Origin: Chromatiaceae bacterium
GTDB taxonomy: Bacteria > Pseudomonadota > Gammaproteobacteria > Chromatiales > Chromatiaceae
Length of the DNA stretch: 64,000 nucleotides
Direction of reading: 5' to 3'
NCBI GenBank assembly: GCA_024235215.1
Contig: JACKMU010000005.1
Span: forward strand, 339,024-403,023
The notes under the pieces are model-generated. The model searched no databases. It was not told the DNA's origin and was given only the letters and a program-made list of their open reading frames with translations. Of the stretch, positions 1 to 8,703 are shown piece by piece. A program made the translations under genes and the position numbers. The first letter of the stretch is position 1. Every line of letters begins with the position of its first letter.

Positions 1-1
1 C

Positions 2-805
2 TATGCCGACGAAATGAGTGCCCGCTTCGAAACCCGGCTGGCAATGGAAACCGATCTGCGCCGCGCCGAGGAGAACCGGGAACTGCGCATGGTCTATCAG
101 CCCTGTATCGATCTGGAAACCGGCCGCATCATGGGTGCCGAAGCGCTGATGCGTTGGCGCTCGCCCCGCTGGGGAGAGGTGGATCCGGCTGTCTTCATAC
201 CCCTCGCGGAAGAGACCGGCCTGATCACGCCGCTGGCGCAATGGGGCCTGAGTGCTGTCTCCACCCAGGCGGCAAGCTGGTCGGCTCTGGGAATCCGCTT
301 GTCGATCAACCTGTCCGGCCTGAAACTGAAGCAATTGTTGGAAGGTGACCTGTTCGCTCGGATAATAAGCCAATGGAGCGGCAGCATGTGTCCGATCGAA
401 CTGGAGCTGACCGAAACGGTGCTGATGGAATATCGGGAACGACTCGATGAAGGGTTGAACAACGCCAAACAACTCGGCATAACGATAGCTGTGGATGACT
501 TTGGCACCGGCTACTCTTCGCTGAGTTACCTCAAGCAATTCCCCATCGACTGTCTGAAGATCGATTCGTCGTTTGTGCGTGATGTCGAGCAGGATCCCAA
601 CGATGCCGCCATTGCCGCGACCATTATCGCCATGGCCCGAACCCTGGATCTGAGAGTGGTCGCTGAAGGGGTGGAAACCGATGGGCAGCACCGTTTTCTC
701 AAAGAACAGGGCTGTGACGAAGCGCAGGGTTTTCTGTTCAGCCCCCCGCTCGAAGTAGAGGAATTTGAGCGGTTCTTTTCCGCACGACACCAACAGAGCT
801 CCTGA
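2..805 (+). CDS. EAL-domain cyclic-di-GMP phosphodiesterase, C-terminal part (5' end outside window)
   Basis: The frame is open from the first bases, so this is the 3' part of a longer gene; the residues before the EAL domain resemble the linker that follows a GGDEF domain, and a GGDEF-EAL protein is likely. The visible ~267 residues hold a full EAL domain that hydrolyses c-di-GMP. All signature motifs are present: EALMRW, SINLSG, ELTETVLM, DDFGTGYSSL, LKIDSSF, AEGVET and QGFLFSPP. These carry the metal-binding Glu, Asn and Asp and the catalytic Lys and Glu, so the enzyme looks active. It stops 48 bp before the CheB-CheR-PAS gene on the same strand and may be cotranscribed with it, which would place the two in one signalling unit. 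Whether a GGDEF domain is really present cannot be seen here. Confidence 0.9.
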   Translation, partial: YADEMSARFETRLAMETDLRRAEENRELRMVYQPCIDLETGRIMGAEALMRWRSPRWGEVDPAVFIPLAEETGLITPLAQWGLSAVSTQAASWSALGIRLSINLSGLKLKQLLEGDLFARIISQWSGSMCPIELELTETVLMEYRERLDEGLNNAKQLGITIAVDDFGTGYSSLSYLKQFPIDCLKIDSSFVRDVEQDPNDAAIAATIIAMARTLDLRVVAEGVETDGQHRFLKEQGCDEAQGFLFSPPLEVEEFERFFSARHQQSS

Positions 806-853
806 ACCACCCTCCGGGATGATCACGACAACCTTTTCGCGACGAGTTGACCC

Positions 854-3800
854 ATGCCTGAACAAGACCCAGAAAACCCACTGCCCGCATCAGCTAACCC
901 GGGCGACGGGAGCGGACGAGCGCCTTCACTGGTCGTCGCGCTGGGCGCGTCCGCCGGCGGTTTAGAAGCCTATGGGCGATTCTTCAAGGCTTTGCCAGCC
1001 GATGCCGATACCGCCATGGTGCTCGTCCAGCATCTGGATCCCAACCATCAAAGTCTGCTGGGTGAGTTGATCCAGCGCCTGACCAGTTTGCCCGTCAGCG
1101 AAATCAAGCAGGGTGAACCGGTACTCTCCGGACACATCTACGTCATTCCGCCCAACCGCCTGCTCGAAGTGCGTCAGCGCTGTTTCCAACTGTTCGAGTT
1201 GAAGCCAATACGGGGATTGCGTTTCCCCATCGACCAGTTTTTCCGCTCCTGTGCGCAGGAGTACGGAGACCGTGCAGTGGCGGTGGTACTCTCGGGTACC
1301 GGTACCGACGGTACCCTGGGGGTGCGTGCGGTGAAGGAAAACGGAGGGATGGTACTGATCCAGGATCCCGCCTCCGCCGCCTATGATGGCATGCCAACGA
1401 GTGCCCAGGGTTCGGTGGTCTGCGATTTCGTGGTGACTCCCGAGGCCATGCCGGGCCTGATTCGCCGCTATGCCGAAAAGCTGGCCACCTGCGACAAAAG
1501 CGAACCTGCCACAGAAGCGCTGCTGGGGCTGGAAGGGATACTGAAACTGGTGCATGCCTATAGTGGCCATGACTTCACCGGTTACAAGAGCGGCACCCTG
1601 ATTCGGCGTGTCGAACGGCGCATACTGGTCAATCACTGCACTTCGATCGAGCAATACACCGCCTTGCTGCAAAAGGACAGTCAGGAGCTGAAGACGCTGT
1701 TATCCGAGTTGCTCATTCAGGTCACCAGCTTCTTCCGCGATCCGGACGCCTTCAGGTTACTGGACGATGAGGTGATCCCGCTGATCCTGAAGGATCGACA
1801 TGCCAATGCTGTGGTGCGCATCTGGGTGCCGGGCTGCGCCACCGGAGAAGAGGCCTACAGTCTCGCCCTGTTGATACGCCGCCACCTGGACCGGACGAAC
1901 ACCAGCTTGCCGGTGCAGATCTTTGCCACCGACATCAATCGTGAAGCCATAGAGTTCGGCCGGACCGGTCTTTACCCCGACAACATCAGCAGCGAGATCC
2001 CTGTCGACTTGCTGCACCGATATTTCGATCGGGAAGAGAATCGCTGGCGCATCAAAAAGAGTGTACGGGAAATGCTGGTCTTCGCCGAACACAGCGTTGT
2101 CAAGAATCCGCCGTTTTCCCAGCTCGACCTGATCTCCTGCCGCAATATGCTCATCTATCTGCAACCGGAACTGCAGCACCAGGTGTTGTCCTCATTCCAT
2201 TATGCGCTCAATCCTTTTGGGTGGCTGTTCCTGGGCAGTTCCGAGTCGTTGGGCGACATGGCGGCCGGCTTCAGTGTATATGCAGCGAAGTGGCGCATAT
2301 TTCACTACCGAGCCACTCCTTACCCGGTCAGAACGGGGGTTTCGCTGACACGCCCGGTCGTCCCCCAGCGCAGCATGCGGGACACTGCCGTTGTGGGTCT
2401 CAAAGAGAGCATCCGTGATCTGACACAGAAACTGCTGCTGGAACGATGTGCCTCGGTTGCGGTGACCGTCGATTCCCTGTTCGACATCCTGTACGTGCAG
2501 GGGCGGACCGGCCGTTTTCTGGAGACGACATCCGGTGAAGGAAGCCTCAACCTGGTCAAACTGGCCAGACCGGGTCTCATACCTACCCTCGGCCACCTGC
2601 TGCGCAAGGTCAAGACCAGTGGTGAAGCGGCGCAATACCCGGGCGTTCGCGTGGAGAGTGGAGAAGGTGAATTCCTGGTAGGTGTTCATGTGTTACCCCT
2701 GACGGAACCTCCATCGCTCAAAGGCCTGATGTGTGTCATTCTCGAAGATCGCGGTCCGGTACTGAGCGATCAGATGGTGTTGAACAGCATCGGCACGGAC
2801 GGCGAACGCAACCACGAACTCGAAAAAGCCCTGGAGGAGAATCGCCAGCACCTGAGAAACACCGTCGAGCAACTGGAAACAGCCAATGAAGAGTTGACCG
2901 CCACCAACGAGGAGTTGCAATCCTCGAACGAAGAGCTGCAGAGTACCAACGAGGAGCTGGAAACATCGCAGGAAGAGCTGCGCTCGGTCAATCAGGAGCT
3001 GACCACGGTGAATGCCGAACTGCAGGCCAAGATCAAGGAGCTGGCGCTCTCCAACGATGACCTGTCCAATCTGATCTCCTGTACCGATCTGGCCATCCTG
3101 TTTCTCGACACAGAGCTGTGTATCCAACGCTTCACCCCCATGGCAAGCGAGTACTTTCACATCAGCGATGGCCATCTCGGACGACCGCTCAAGCATGTCG
3201 CCGGCGACTTTGACGGCAACATCCTGGCGCAACAGGCGGATCTGCTGCTCGACACCGTGGAGCCAATCGAACAGGAGATTCAGAACCGCAATGGTCGCTG
3301 GTTTCTGTTGCGCCTGCGTCCCTACCGCACCCTGCAGCATGCCATCGCCGGTGTGGTCCTGACCCTGCTTGACATCCATGAACAGAAACAGGGCGATCGC
3401 CTCAAGCTCCTCACACAGGCGCTGGAACAGACGCCGGCCAGCGTGATCATCACCAACCGCGACGGCATCATCGATTATGTCAATCCGCACTTTGTCGAGG
3501 CGACCGGATACAGCGTGGCCGAAGCGATTGGCAACAACCCGAGAATACTGGCCTCCGGAGAGCATGACAGCGCTTTTTATAAGCAACTGTGGGATGCGCT
3601 GGAGCAGGGCCAGACGTGGTCGGGGGAGTTCCGCAACCGGCGTAAGAACGGCGATCTGATATGGCAGGCGGCGAACATCTCACCGGTGCGCAACTCGGCA
3701 GGTGAGGTGACCCATTATGTCGGGATCCAAAGCGACATCACAAGCCGGCGCCAGATGGAAAACGATCTGCGCGTCAGCGAGGCACGCTATCGCTCGCTGA

Positions 3801-4126
3801 TGGACTTCATGCCCAGCGCGGTGGCGGTCTATCAAGCCGTGGAGGAAGGCAGCGACTTCCTGTTCCTGGATATCAACACCAGTTGCGAACGGATCGAAAA
3901 CGTGCAACGGAAGGATGTCATCGGGCGGCGGCTGCTCGAGTGCTTTCCCGGTGTGAAGGAGTTTGGGTTGTTGGAGGTGTTTCAACGGGTCTGGCGGACT
4001 GGCGTACCCGAAACGCACCCGCCCGCGTTGTATCGGGATCAGCGCATTCTCGGCTGGCGTAAAAACAAGGTCTTCAGGCTACCGACCGGCGACATCATTA
4101 CCATCTACGAGGATGCAGAAGAGTAA
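854..4126 (+). CDS. CheB-CheR-PAS fusion chemotaxis-type signalling protein
   Basis: A 1090-residue hybrid. Residues ~25-205 are a CheB methylesterase domain with the catalytic Ser in GASAGG (~32), His in VQHLD (~58) and Asp in GTGTDGT (~150). Residues ~230-475 are a CheR methyltransferase with the N-terminal HDFTGY segment and the SAM-binding PGCATGEEAYS motif (~330). Residues ~655-735 are a heptad-repeat coiled coil rich in NEEL/TNEELQ units. Residues ~740-1090 carry about three PAS domains. No receiver domain and no histidine kinase domain follow, although many members of this family do end in a kinase. The CheB part lacks the usual N-terminal receiver, so its control presumably comes from the PAS end. 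The substrate receptors are unknown; it lies far from the main che operon. The ATG at 854 follows the upstream EAL gene by 48 bp. Confidence 0.9.
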   Translation: MPEQDPENPLPASANPGDGSGRAPSLVVALGASAGGLEAYGRFFKALPADADTAMVLVQHLDPNHQSLLGELIQRLTSLPVSEIKQGEPVLSGHIYVIPPNRLLEVRQRCFQLFELKPIRGLRFPIDQFFRSCAQEYGDRAVAVVLSGTGTDGTLGVRAVKENGGMVLIQDPASAAYDGMPTSAQGSVVCDFVVTPEAMPGLIRRYAEKLATCDKSEPATEALLGLEGILKLVHAYSGHDFTGYKSGTLIRRVERRILVNHCTSIEQYTALLQKDSQELKTLLSELLIQVTSFFRDPDAFRLLDDEVIPLILKDRHANAVVRIWVPGCATGEEAYSLALLIRRHLDRTNTSLPVQIFATDINREAIEFGRTGLYPDNISSEIPVDLLHRYFDREENRWRIKKSVREMLVFAEHSVVKNPPFSQLDLISCRNMLIYLQPELQHQVLSSFHYALNPFGWLFLGSSESLGDMAAGFSVYAAKWRIFHYRATPYPVRTGVSLTRPVVPQRSMRDTAVVGLKESIRDLTQKLLLERCASVAVTVDSLFDILYVQGRTGRFLETTSGEGSLNLVKLARPGLIPTLGHLLRKVKTSGEAAQYPGVRVESGEGEFLVGVHVLPLTEPPSLKGLMCVILEDRGPVLSDQMVLNSIGTDGERNHELEKALEENRQHLRNTVEQLETANEELTATNEELQSSNEELQSTNEELETSQEELRSVNQELTTVNAELQAKIKELALSNDDLSNLISCTDLAILFLDTELCIQRFTPMASEYFHISDGHLGRPLKHVAGDFDGNILAQQADLLLDTVEPIEQEIQNRNGRWFLLRLRPYRTLQHAIAGVVLTLLDIHEQKQGDRLKLLTQALEQTPASVIITNRDGIIDYVNPHFVEATGYSVAEAIGNNPRILASGEHDSAFYKQLWDALEQGQTWSGEFRNRRKNGDLIWQAANISPVRNSAGEVTHYVGIQSDITSRRQMENDLRVSEARYRSLMDFMPSAVAVYQAVEEGSDFLFLDINTSCERIENVQRKDVIGRRLLECFPGVKEFGLLEVFQRVWRTGVPETHPPALYRDQRILGWRKNKVFRLPTGDIITIYEDAEE

Positions 4127-4330
4127 GCACGCGGAACTCAATCCTCACGGGCAGGTGTGTCGTGGACAGGGAGTGACCCTGAACCCGCTCCCCTTTGCCC
4201 TCCTCCACTCCCTGGCAGTTCATCCCGGATCAGCTAAAATTCGTGTGTCGAATTCAGACTCGAATCGACCCGGAAATCCACACCAGGCAACTCGGCGTCA
4301 GCAGGACGCAAACCACAGGAGGGATTCTCA

Positions 4331-6301
4331 ATGTCATTTTCCACCCGTATCATCGGCCACCCCAGACCGGACAGTATCGATCAGGATGTACTGCTCCCAC
4401 GGCGCCGCAGCTACACTCCGTCACCGGTCGACTGGCGTGATCAGATTCTCTATTTCCTGCTGGTCGACCGCTTCAGCGACGGCAATGAGGATACCCGGCC
4501 GCTGCTGAACCGTTCCCACCTGACCGCAGCCAGACCCGCCTCTCCGAGTGGCACGGCCTGGCGCTGGGACCGGTGGGCCGAATCCGGTGCGGAGCGCTGG
4601 CAGGGAGGCAACCTGCAGGGGCTGCAGCAGCGGCTCGACTATCTGCACCGGCTGGGCATCACCGCGATCTGGCTCAGTCCGGTGTTCAAACAGCGCGGCC
4701 ACCTGAACAGCTATCACGGCTATGGTATTCAGGACTTTCTCGAGGTGGATCCCCATTTTGGCACCCGCGCGGATCTGGTGGCGCTGGTCCAGGCCGCGCA
4801 CGAGCGCAACATCCGCATCATCCTGGACATCATCTTCAACCACTCCGGACCCAACTGGATCTATCCCGGATCGGTCTGGCAGCCGCCCTATCGCGGGTTT
4901 CCGCACAGCTACGAATTCGGTCACTGGCTGGATGCCAACGGTACACCCATCGACGCCATCAACGGCGAGGAGGATGGCGTTTGGCCGCGGGAGTTACAGT
5001 CCGCCGGGTGCTACACCCGGGCGGGAAGCGGCGACCTGGGGGCCGGTGACATCGAAGATCCGCAGGCCGAGCACAAGCGCACCGATTTCCTGGTACTGCG
5101 CGACTTCAACCTCGGCTCACCCGGTGTACTCGCCGACCTGGCCCAGTGCTACAAGTACTGGATCGCACTGACCGACTGCGACGGATTCCGCATCGACACA
5201 CTCAAGCACGTCTCGCTGGAGGAGGCGCGCAACTTCTGCGGGGCGATCAAGGAGTTCGCCGCCAACATCGGCAAACAGGAGTTTCTGCTGATCGGAGAGA
5301 TCGCCGGGGGGGACTACAATCAGAACCGCTACCTCGAAGCGCTGGAACGCAACCTCAACGCGGCGCTCGACATCGGCGAGATGCGGCTTTCGCTCAACCA
5401 GGTCGCCAAAGGGCTGCAGCATCCGGCGCACTTTTTCGACGGTTTCAAAACCGGCAGCACGCAAATGGGTTCGCACCGCCAGCTGGGCGAAAGACATGTC
5501 TCGATTTTGGACGACCACGACCACGTGTTCGGCGCCAAGCTGCGCTTCTCCAGTGAAGCCGCCACAGCGCAGCAGATCGCCGCAGCGACCGCGCTGCAGC
5601 TCTTCACGCTGGGCATCCCCTGCATCTACTACGGCAGTGAACAGGCGCTGGCCGGGCCGGAGGTGAGTGAGCGCAGCTGGCTGCCGGGATGGGGAAGCTC
5701 AGACCGATATCTGCGCGAAGCACTGTTCGGACCGCGTCATCCCCGACAGAGCGGGCGCGACGGCTTGCATCCGGGAGACGCCGGACTGGATCTGTCACTG
5801 CCCGGATTCGGCCCTTTCGGCAGCGCCGGATTTCACTGCTTCGACGAGAACCATCCGGTCTATCGGCGCATCGCCGCGATGACCGCGCTCAGAAGTGCCT
5901 ATCCGGCGTTGCGCCAGGGACGCCAGTACCAGCGCCCGATCTCCTTCCTCGGCTACCCGTTCGGGCGCTACGGCAACGGCGAAGTGATCGCCTGGTCGCG
6001 TATTCTCGATGACGAGGAGATACTCTGTGTACTGAACCCGCACGCCACAGAGCTGCGCGGTGCCGACGTGCTGGTCGATGCGCAGCTCAATCCCCCCGGC
6101 AGCCGGATGACACTGCTCCTGAACAGTCTCGAGACGGCAACTCAGGCGCCCTCCTCCGGCGCACATCCGTGTGGATCGGAGCTGGCGGTGCAACGCGCCA
6201 CCAACGGCATCGCCTTTGTGGAGATCCGCAATCTGGCCCCAGCCGAGCTACTGGTGTTGAGCAACCACGCCCAGGCATCCGACGGGGGACTGCGGGAGTA
6301 A
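4331..6301 (+). CDS. Glycoside hydrolase family 13 (alpha-amylase superfamily) enzyme
   Basis: A 656-residue GH13 protein; no signal peptide is visible, so a cytoplasmic role is likely. The four conserved regions are readable: DIIFNH (~165), GFRIDTLKH with the nucleophile Asp (~287), the acid/base Glu in LLIGEIAGG (~323), and ILDDHDHV (~394) in place of the more usual FxxNHD, keeping the transition-state Asp. The N-terminal DQILYFLLVDRFSDG is the typical start of the barrel. The substrate (maltodextrin, trehalose, sucrose or another glucan) cannot be told from sequence alone. The start is chosen because ACAGGAGG sits 9 bp upstream of the ATG. About 200 bp separate it from the preceding gene, so it probably has its own promoter. 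It converges with the DUF1330 gene. Confidence 0.88.
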   Translation: MSFSTRIIGHPRPDSIDQDVLLPRRRSYTPSPVDWRDQILYFLLVDRFSDGNEDTRPLLNRSHLTAARPASPSGTAWRWDRWAESGAERWQGGNLQGLQQRLDYLHRLGITAIWLSPVFKQRGHLNSYHGYGIQDFLEVDPHFGTRADLVALVQAAHERNIRIILDIIFNHSGPNWIYPGSVWQPPYRGFPHSYEFGHWLDANGTPIDAINGEEDGVWPRELQSAGCYTRAGSGDLGAGDIEDPQAEHKRTDFLVLRDFNLGSPGVLADLAQCYKYWIALTDCDGFRIDTLKHVSLEEARNFCGAIKEFAANIGKQEFLLIGEIAGGDYNQNRYLEALERNLNAALDIGEMRLSLNQVAKGLQHPAHFFDGFKTGSTQMGSHRQLGERHVSILDDHDHVFGAKLRFSSEAATAQQIAAATALQLFTLGIPCIYYGSEQALAGPEVSERSWLPGWGSSDRYLREALFGPRHPRQSGRDGLHPGDAGLDLSLPGFGPFGSAGFHCFDENHPVYRRIAAMTALRSAYPALRQGRQYQRPISFLGYPFGRYGNGEVIAWSRILDDEEILCVLNPHATELRGADVLVDAQLNPPGSRMTLLLNSLETATQAPSSGAHPCGSELAVQRATNGIAFVEIRNLAPAELLVLSNHAQASDGGLRE

Positions 6302-6309
6302 GCGGCCCA

Positions 6310-6609
6310 TCAGGGGGTGAATCCTTCAATTGCGATGATCCTGGAATGAGCTGAGCGCTGTCTCAGCTGCCGGAAAGGCTTGTACTCCTCGGAATGGTAG
6401 AAAGCCAGCAGCTGACCCATGCTCGGGAATTCGATCACCACCAGACGCTGGGGGCGCCAATCGCCCTCGAGCACCTCGGTGGCAGCCCCGCGCACCCGGT
6501 ACTTGCCCTGATAACGGGCGGCAATATCGGGAATCACATCGAGATAGGTGCTCGCCTGATATCTCTCCATGTCGGATGGTGCAATATCTGCAATCAAATA
6601 AACCGGCAC
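6310..6609 (-). CDS. DUF1330 family protein
   Basis: A 99-residue protein of the DUF1330 family, small ferredoxin-like dimeric proteins of the alpha/beta-barrel (ABM-like) superfamily. Visible marks are the N-terminal VYLIADI strand, the YQASTYLDVIPDI helix, and the RLVVIEFPS...FYHSEEYKPFRQLR segment that is the family core. The biochemical role is unknown. The start is a GTG preceded by a strong GGAGG, which supports the non-ATG start. It is convergent with the GH13 gene, with only 8 bp between stop codons. Confidence 0.82.
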   Translation of the reverse strand: MPVYLIADIAPSDMERYQASTYLDVIPDIAARYQGKYRVRGAATEVLEGDWRPQRLVVIEFPSMGQLLAFYHSEEYKPFRQLRQRSAHSRIIAIEGFTP

Positions 6610-7085
6610 GCTCTCCCCTCCTTCCAGTTCACTGAGAATCTGCGCGATTCATCGAGAATAGTCGGAATGAACGCGTTCTTCCATTACTCCCGAAGTTATC
6701 TATAACCCGTCGCTTTGCCAAAACATATCGCCATCTCACTATCAAGCCCCTGCAAACCATTGCAAAGCCGTAATCCCTTCGGGAACGCTGTACCGTAATC
6801 CTGACTACTTCGCATTTTATCAGGAACCCTGCATTTGACGAGACGCTGACGAGTGCTGAACTGGCGGTTGCCGATGCGGGAGCTGATCCACCAAGCTGGC
6901 GGATGAATGCTGCGGGAGACTGGCAGGCTGGACAGAACACCAGAAACATCTTTCCTGAGGGAACGCCATCCAGAAATGCCGGACACCCGGTTGCACTACG
7001 CCGTCAGGAAGTTTCCGAGAGAACACTGGCGACCCTGTTTGGAAGGTACATTTGGCCGATAAATTATCTACCTCCGCTATTTTGG
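6610..7085. other. Intergenic stretch beside the integron integrase; no gene recognised
   Basis: About 475 bp between DUF1330 and the 3' end of the integrase gene. Short ORFs occur on both strands but none has a convincing ribosome binding site or a recognisable protein. This is the left edge of the integron region, so it may hold decayed DNA. Confidence 0.5.
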
Positions 7086-8552
7086 TTAGAAGTCTATCGG
7101 ACTGCGTACCAGCACCCCGGGTTTATTGAGAACGTGGGTGTATATCATGGTGGTCGAGACGTCAGCATGCCCCAGCAGCTCCTGGACGGTACGGATATCG
7201 TATCCCGCTTCAAGCAAATGCGTCGCAAAGGAGTGCCGCAGCGAATGGCAGTTTACCTTCTTATGAATACAGGCCGCAGTAGCGGCTCGCTGCACCGCTT
7301 TCTGCAAACTGTTCTCATGTATGTGATAGCGCCGTGTTTTACCGCTACGCGGATCAACAGATAGTTTTCCACTCGGAAACAGATATTGCCAGATCCACTG
7401 ATAACCCGCGTTGGGGTACTTTCTGTTCAACGCATCGGGGAGGTAAACCTTGCTGATTTTCTTCTCCCGGTCCTGGTTGAAAACCTGCTCGACTTCCGTC
7501 AGGTGTTCATTCAGAGGATCAATCAGCTTTTTTGGCAAAGGCACGACCCGATCCTTAGCGCCTTTTGCATTGCGTACCACTATTTGTGAGTAGCCAAAAT
7601 CGATATCCTGAATCCGCAAGCGAACGCACTCCATCAATCGCAGGCCCGATCCATAGAGCAGGCTCGCCATGAGCAGTTGAATCCCCTCCATCTGTTCCAA
7701 CAAGCGTGCAACTTCGTCACGGTTCAGCACCACCGGGAGTTTGCGCGGTCGCTTGGCACGTGCAAACTCCCCCAAATCCAGATCTCGACCCATGACCTGA
7801 GTGTAGAGAAAGACCAGGGCATTCAAAGCCTGGTTCTGAGTACTGACAGCCACCCCGCGTTGAACCGCAAGGTATTCGATATACGCTTTGATCTCATTGC
7901 CGCCTAAAGAAGTCGGATCACGTCTGTTATGGAACAAAATAAACCGGTAGATCCACTGCTCATACGCTTGTTCGGTGCGAATGGAATAAGCACGCCGGCG
8001 GATTTCCGCAACCAACTGGTAGAAAAGTTCGGAATACTGATGACGCACTTCGTCGAAGGCGGATTTGTTCCGCTGTTCCTTGGAAACTGGTACTTGCACG
8101 GAATCATCGGAGGAGTGATTTTCGGGAGTGGAGTTATGATTGTCAGCCCCGGTCTTGATGGGACTGTCCGGGAGAGGGTGATAATCCCGTGCTACTGTTG
8201 GGTGCTGCGCGGATAATGTGTGTTCCGAATATCGCCAGAATGCCCAGTCGAATGTGTTGCACCACGGGATCCTGGCGACCCTGCAGAGCAGGATCTGTAT
8301 AGCGTGGAGAGCCTGCTTGAATTGCCACTCCTCCAGCGTTTTATTTCTTCCTAGCTGCCAGAGGTATTGGGTAAGGTCCTGTGGGGTGATCTGCTTCAGT
8401 GTTTTAGGCGAAAGTGCCTTGAGAAAATATTCGGCACGTCTCACGTACCACTTTTTTGTCTCCGGCTTGAGTGATATTTTATCCAGTTCTTTCAGATAGA
8501 TATCCCATAAACTGGGACTTCCGCCGGACCGCGGTTGCTGTAATCTTTCCAT
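7086..8552 (-). CDS. intI: Integron integrase (IntI-type tyrosine recombinase) with N-terminal extension
   Basis: A 488-residue tyrosine recombinase that would recombine attC and attI sites. The C-terminal ~320 residues match integron integrases. They include the catalytic Arg in LYGSGLRLMEC (~300), the HSLRHSF box (~437), the GHADVSTTMIYTHV box with the nucleophile Tyr (~468), and the IntI-specific extra helix before box II (LPDALNRKYPNAG and the RRYHIHENSLQKAVQRA segment) that XerC/D lack. The N-terminus is longer than the usual ~320-340 residues: residues ~14-90 look like a second SAM-like core-binding domain, then a polar linker (~95-165), then the normal core-binding domain (~170-250). 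All catalytic residues are intact, so it may be active. It is read away from the cassette array, as expected, and the array starts just upstream of it. Confidence 0.9.
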   Translation of the reverse strand: MERLQQPRSGGSPSLWDIYLKELDKISLKPETKKWYVRRAEYFLKALSPKTLKQITPQDLTQYLWQLGRNKTLEEWQFKQALHAIQILLCRVARIPWCNTFDWAFWRYSEHTLSAQHPTVARDYHPLPDSPIKTGADNHNSTPENHSSDDSVQVPVSKEQRNKSAFDEVRHQYSELFYQLVAEIRRRAYSIRTEQAYEQWIYRFILFHNRRDPTSLGGNEIKAYIEYLAVQRGVAVSTQNQALNALVFLYTQVMGRDLDLGEFARAKRPRKLPVVLNRDEVARLLEQMEGIQLLMASLLYGSGLRLMECVRLRIQDIDFGYSQIVVRNAKGAKDRVVPLPKKLIDPLNEHLTEVEQVFNQDREKKISKVYLPDALNRKYPNAGYQWIWQYLFPSGKLSVDPRSGKTRRYHIHENSLQKAVQRAATAACIHKKVNCHSLRHSFATHLLEAGYDIRTVQELLGHADVSTTMIYTHVLNKPGVLVRSPIDF

Positions 8553-8703
8553 GATATTGAGTTTCTCTATTCCTTGAGATAACCTCGCGGATAGTACTGG
8601 CTTATGCCGGAAAAGACAAGGAAATAGCCAGTCGCAGAAAATATGGGCTACACAGAATACGTCTATTGACTATTGGCCCGCTCGGGCTAAATAACTGTTG
8701 AAC
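8553..8703 (+). other. Probable attI site, core GTTGAAC at 8697-8703
   Basis: The 150 bp between the integrase start and the first inserted element end in GTTGAAC, which fits the integron core consensus GTTRRRY. It is preceded by an AT-rich CTAAATAACT, comparable to the run before the core of attI1. Its place (just upstream of intI, array on the far side) is where attI is found. The IS91-like element begins at the next base, so the site is interrupted on its cassette side. No LexA-like SOS box was seen in the integrase promoter region. Confidence 0.55.
8666..8693 (+). promoter_or_regulatory. Possible cassette promoter (Pc) reading into the array
   Basis: TTGACT at 8666-8671 is followed after 16 bp by TAAATA (8688-8693), directly upstream of the proposed attI core and pointing into the cassettes. 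The -35 is good and the -10 is weak, so this is only a candidate. Confidence 0.3.

Noticed and set aside
6629..6949. 106-codon minus-strand ORF beside the integrase
   Set aside because: No ribosome binding site or recognised family; overlapping frames are equally open. Treated as non-coding.
8553..8700. LexA/SOS box for the integrase gene
   Set aside because: Searched by eye for CTG-N10-CAG near the integrase start; none convincing.
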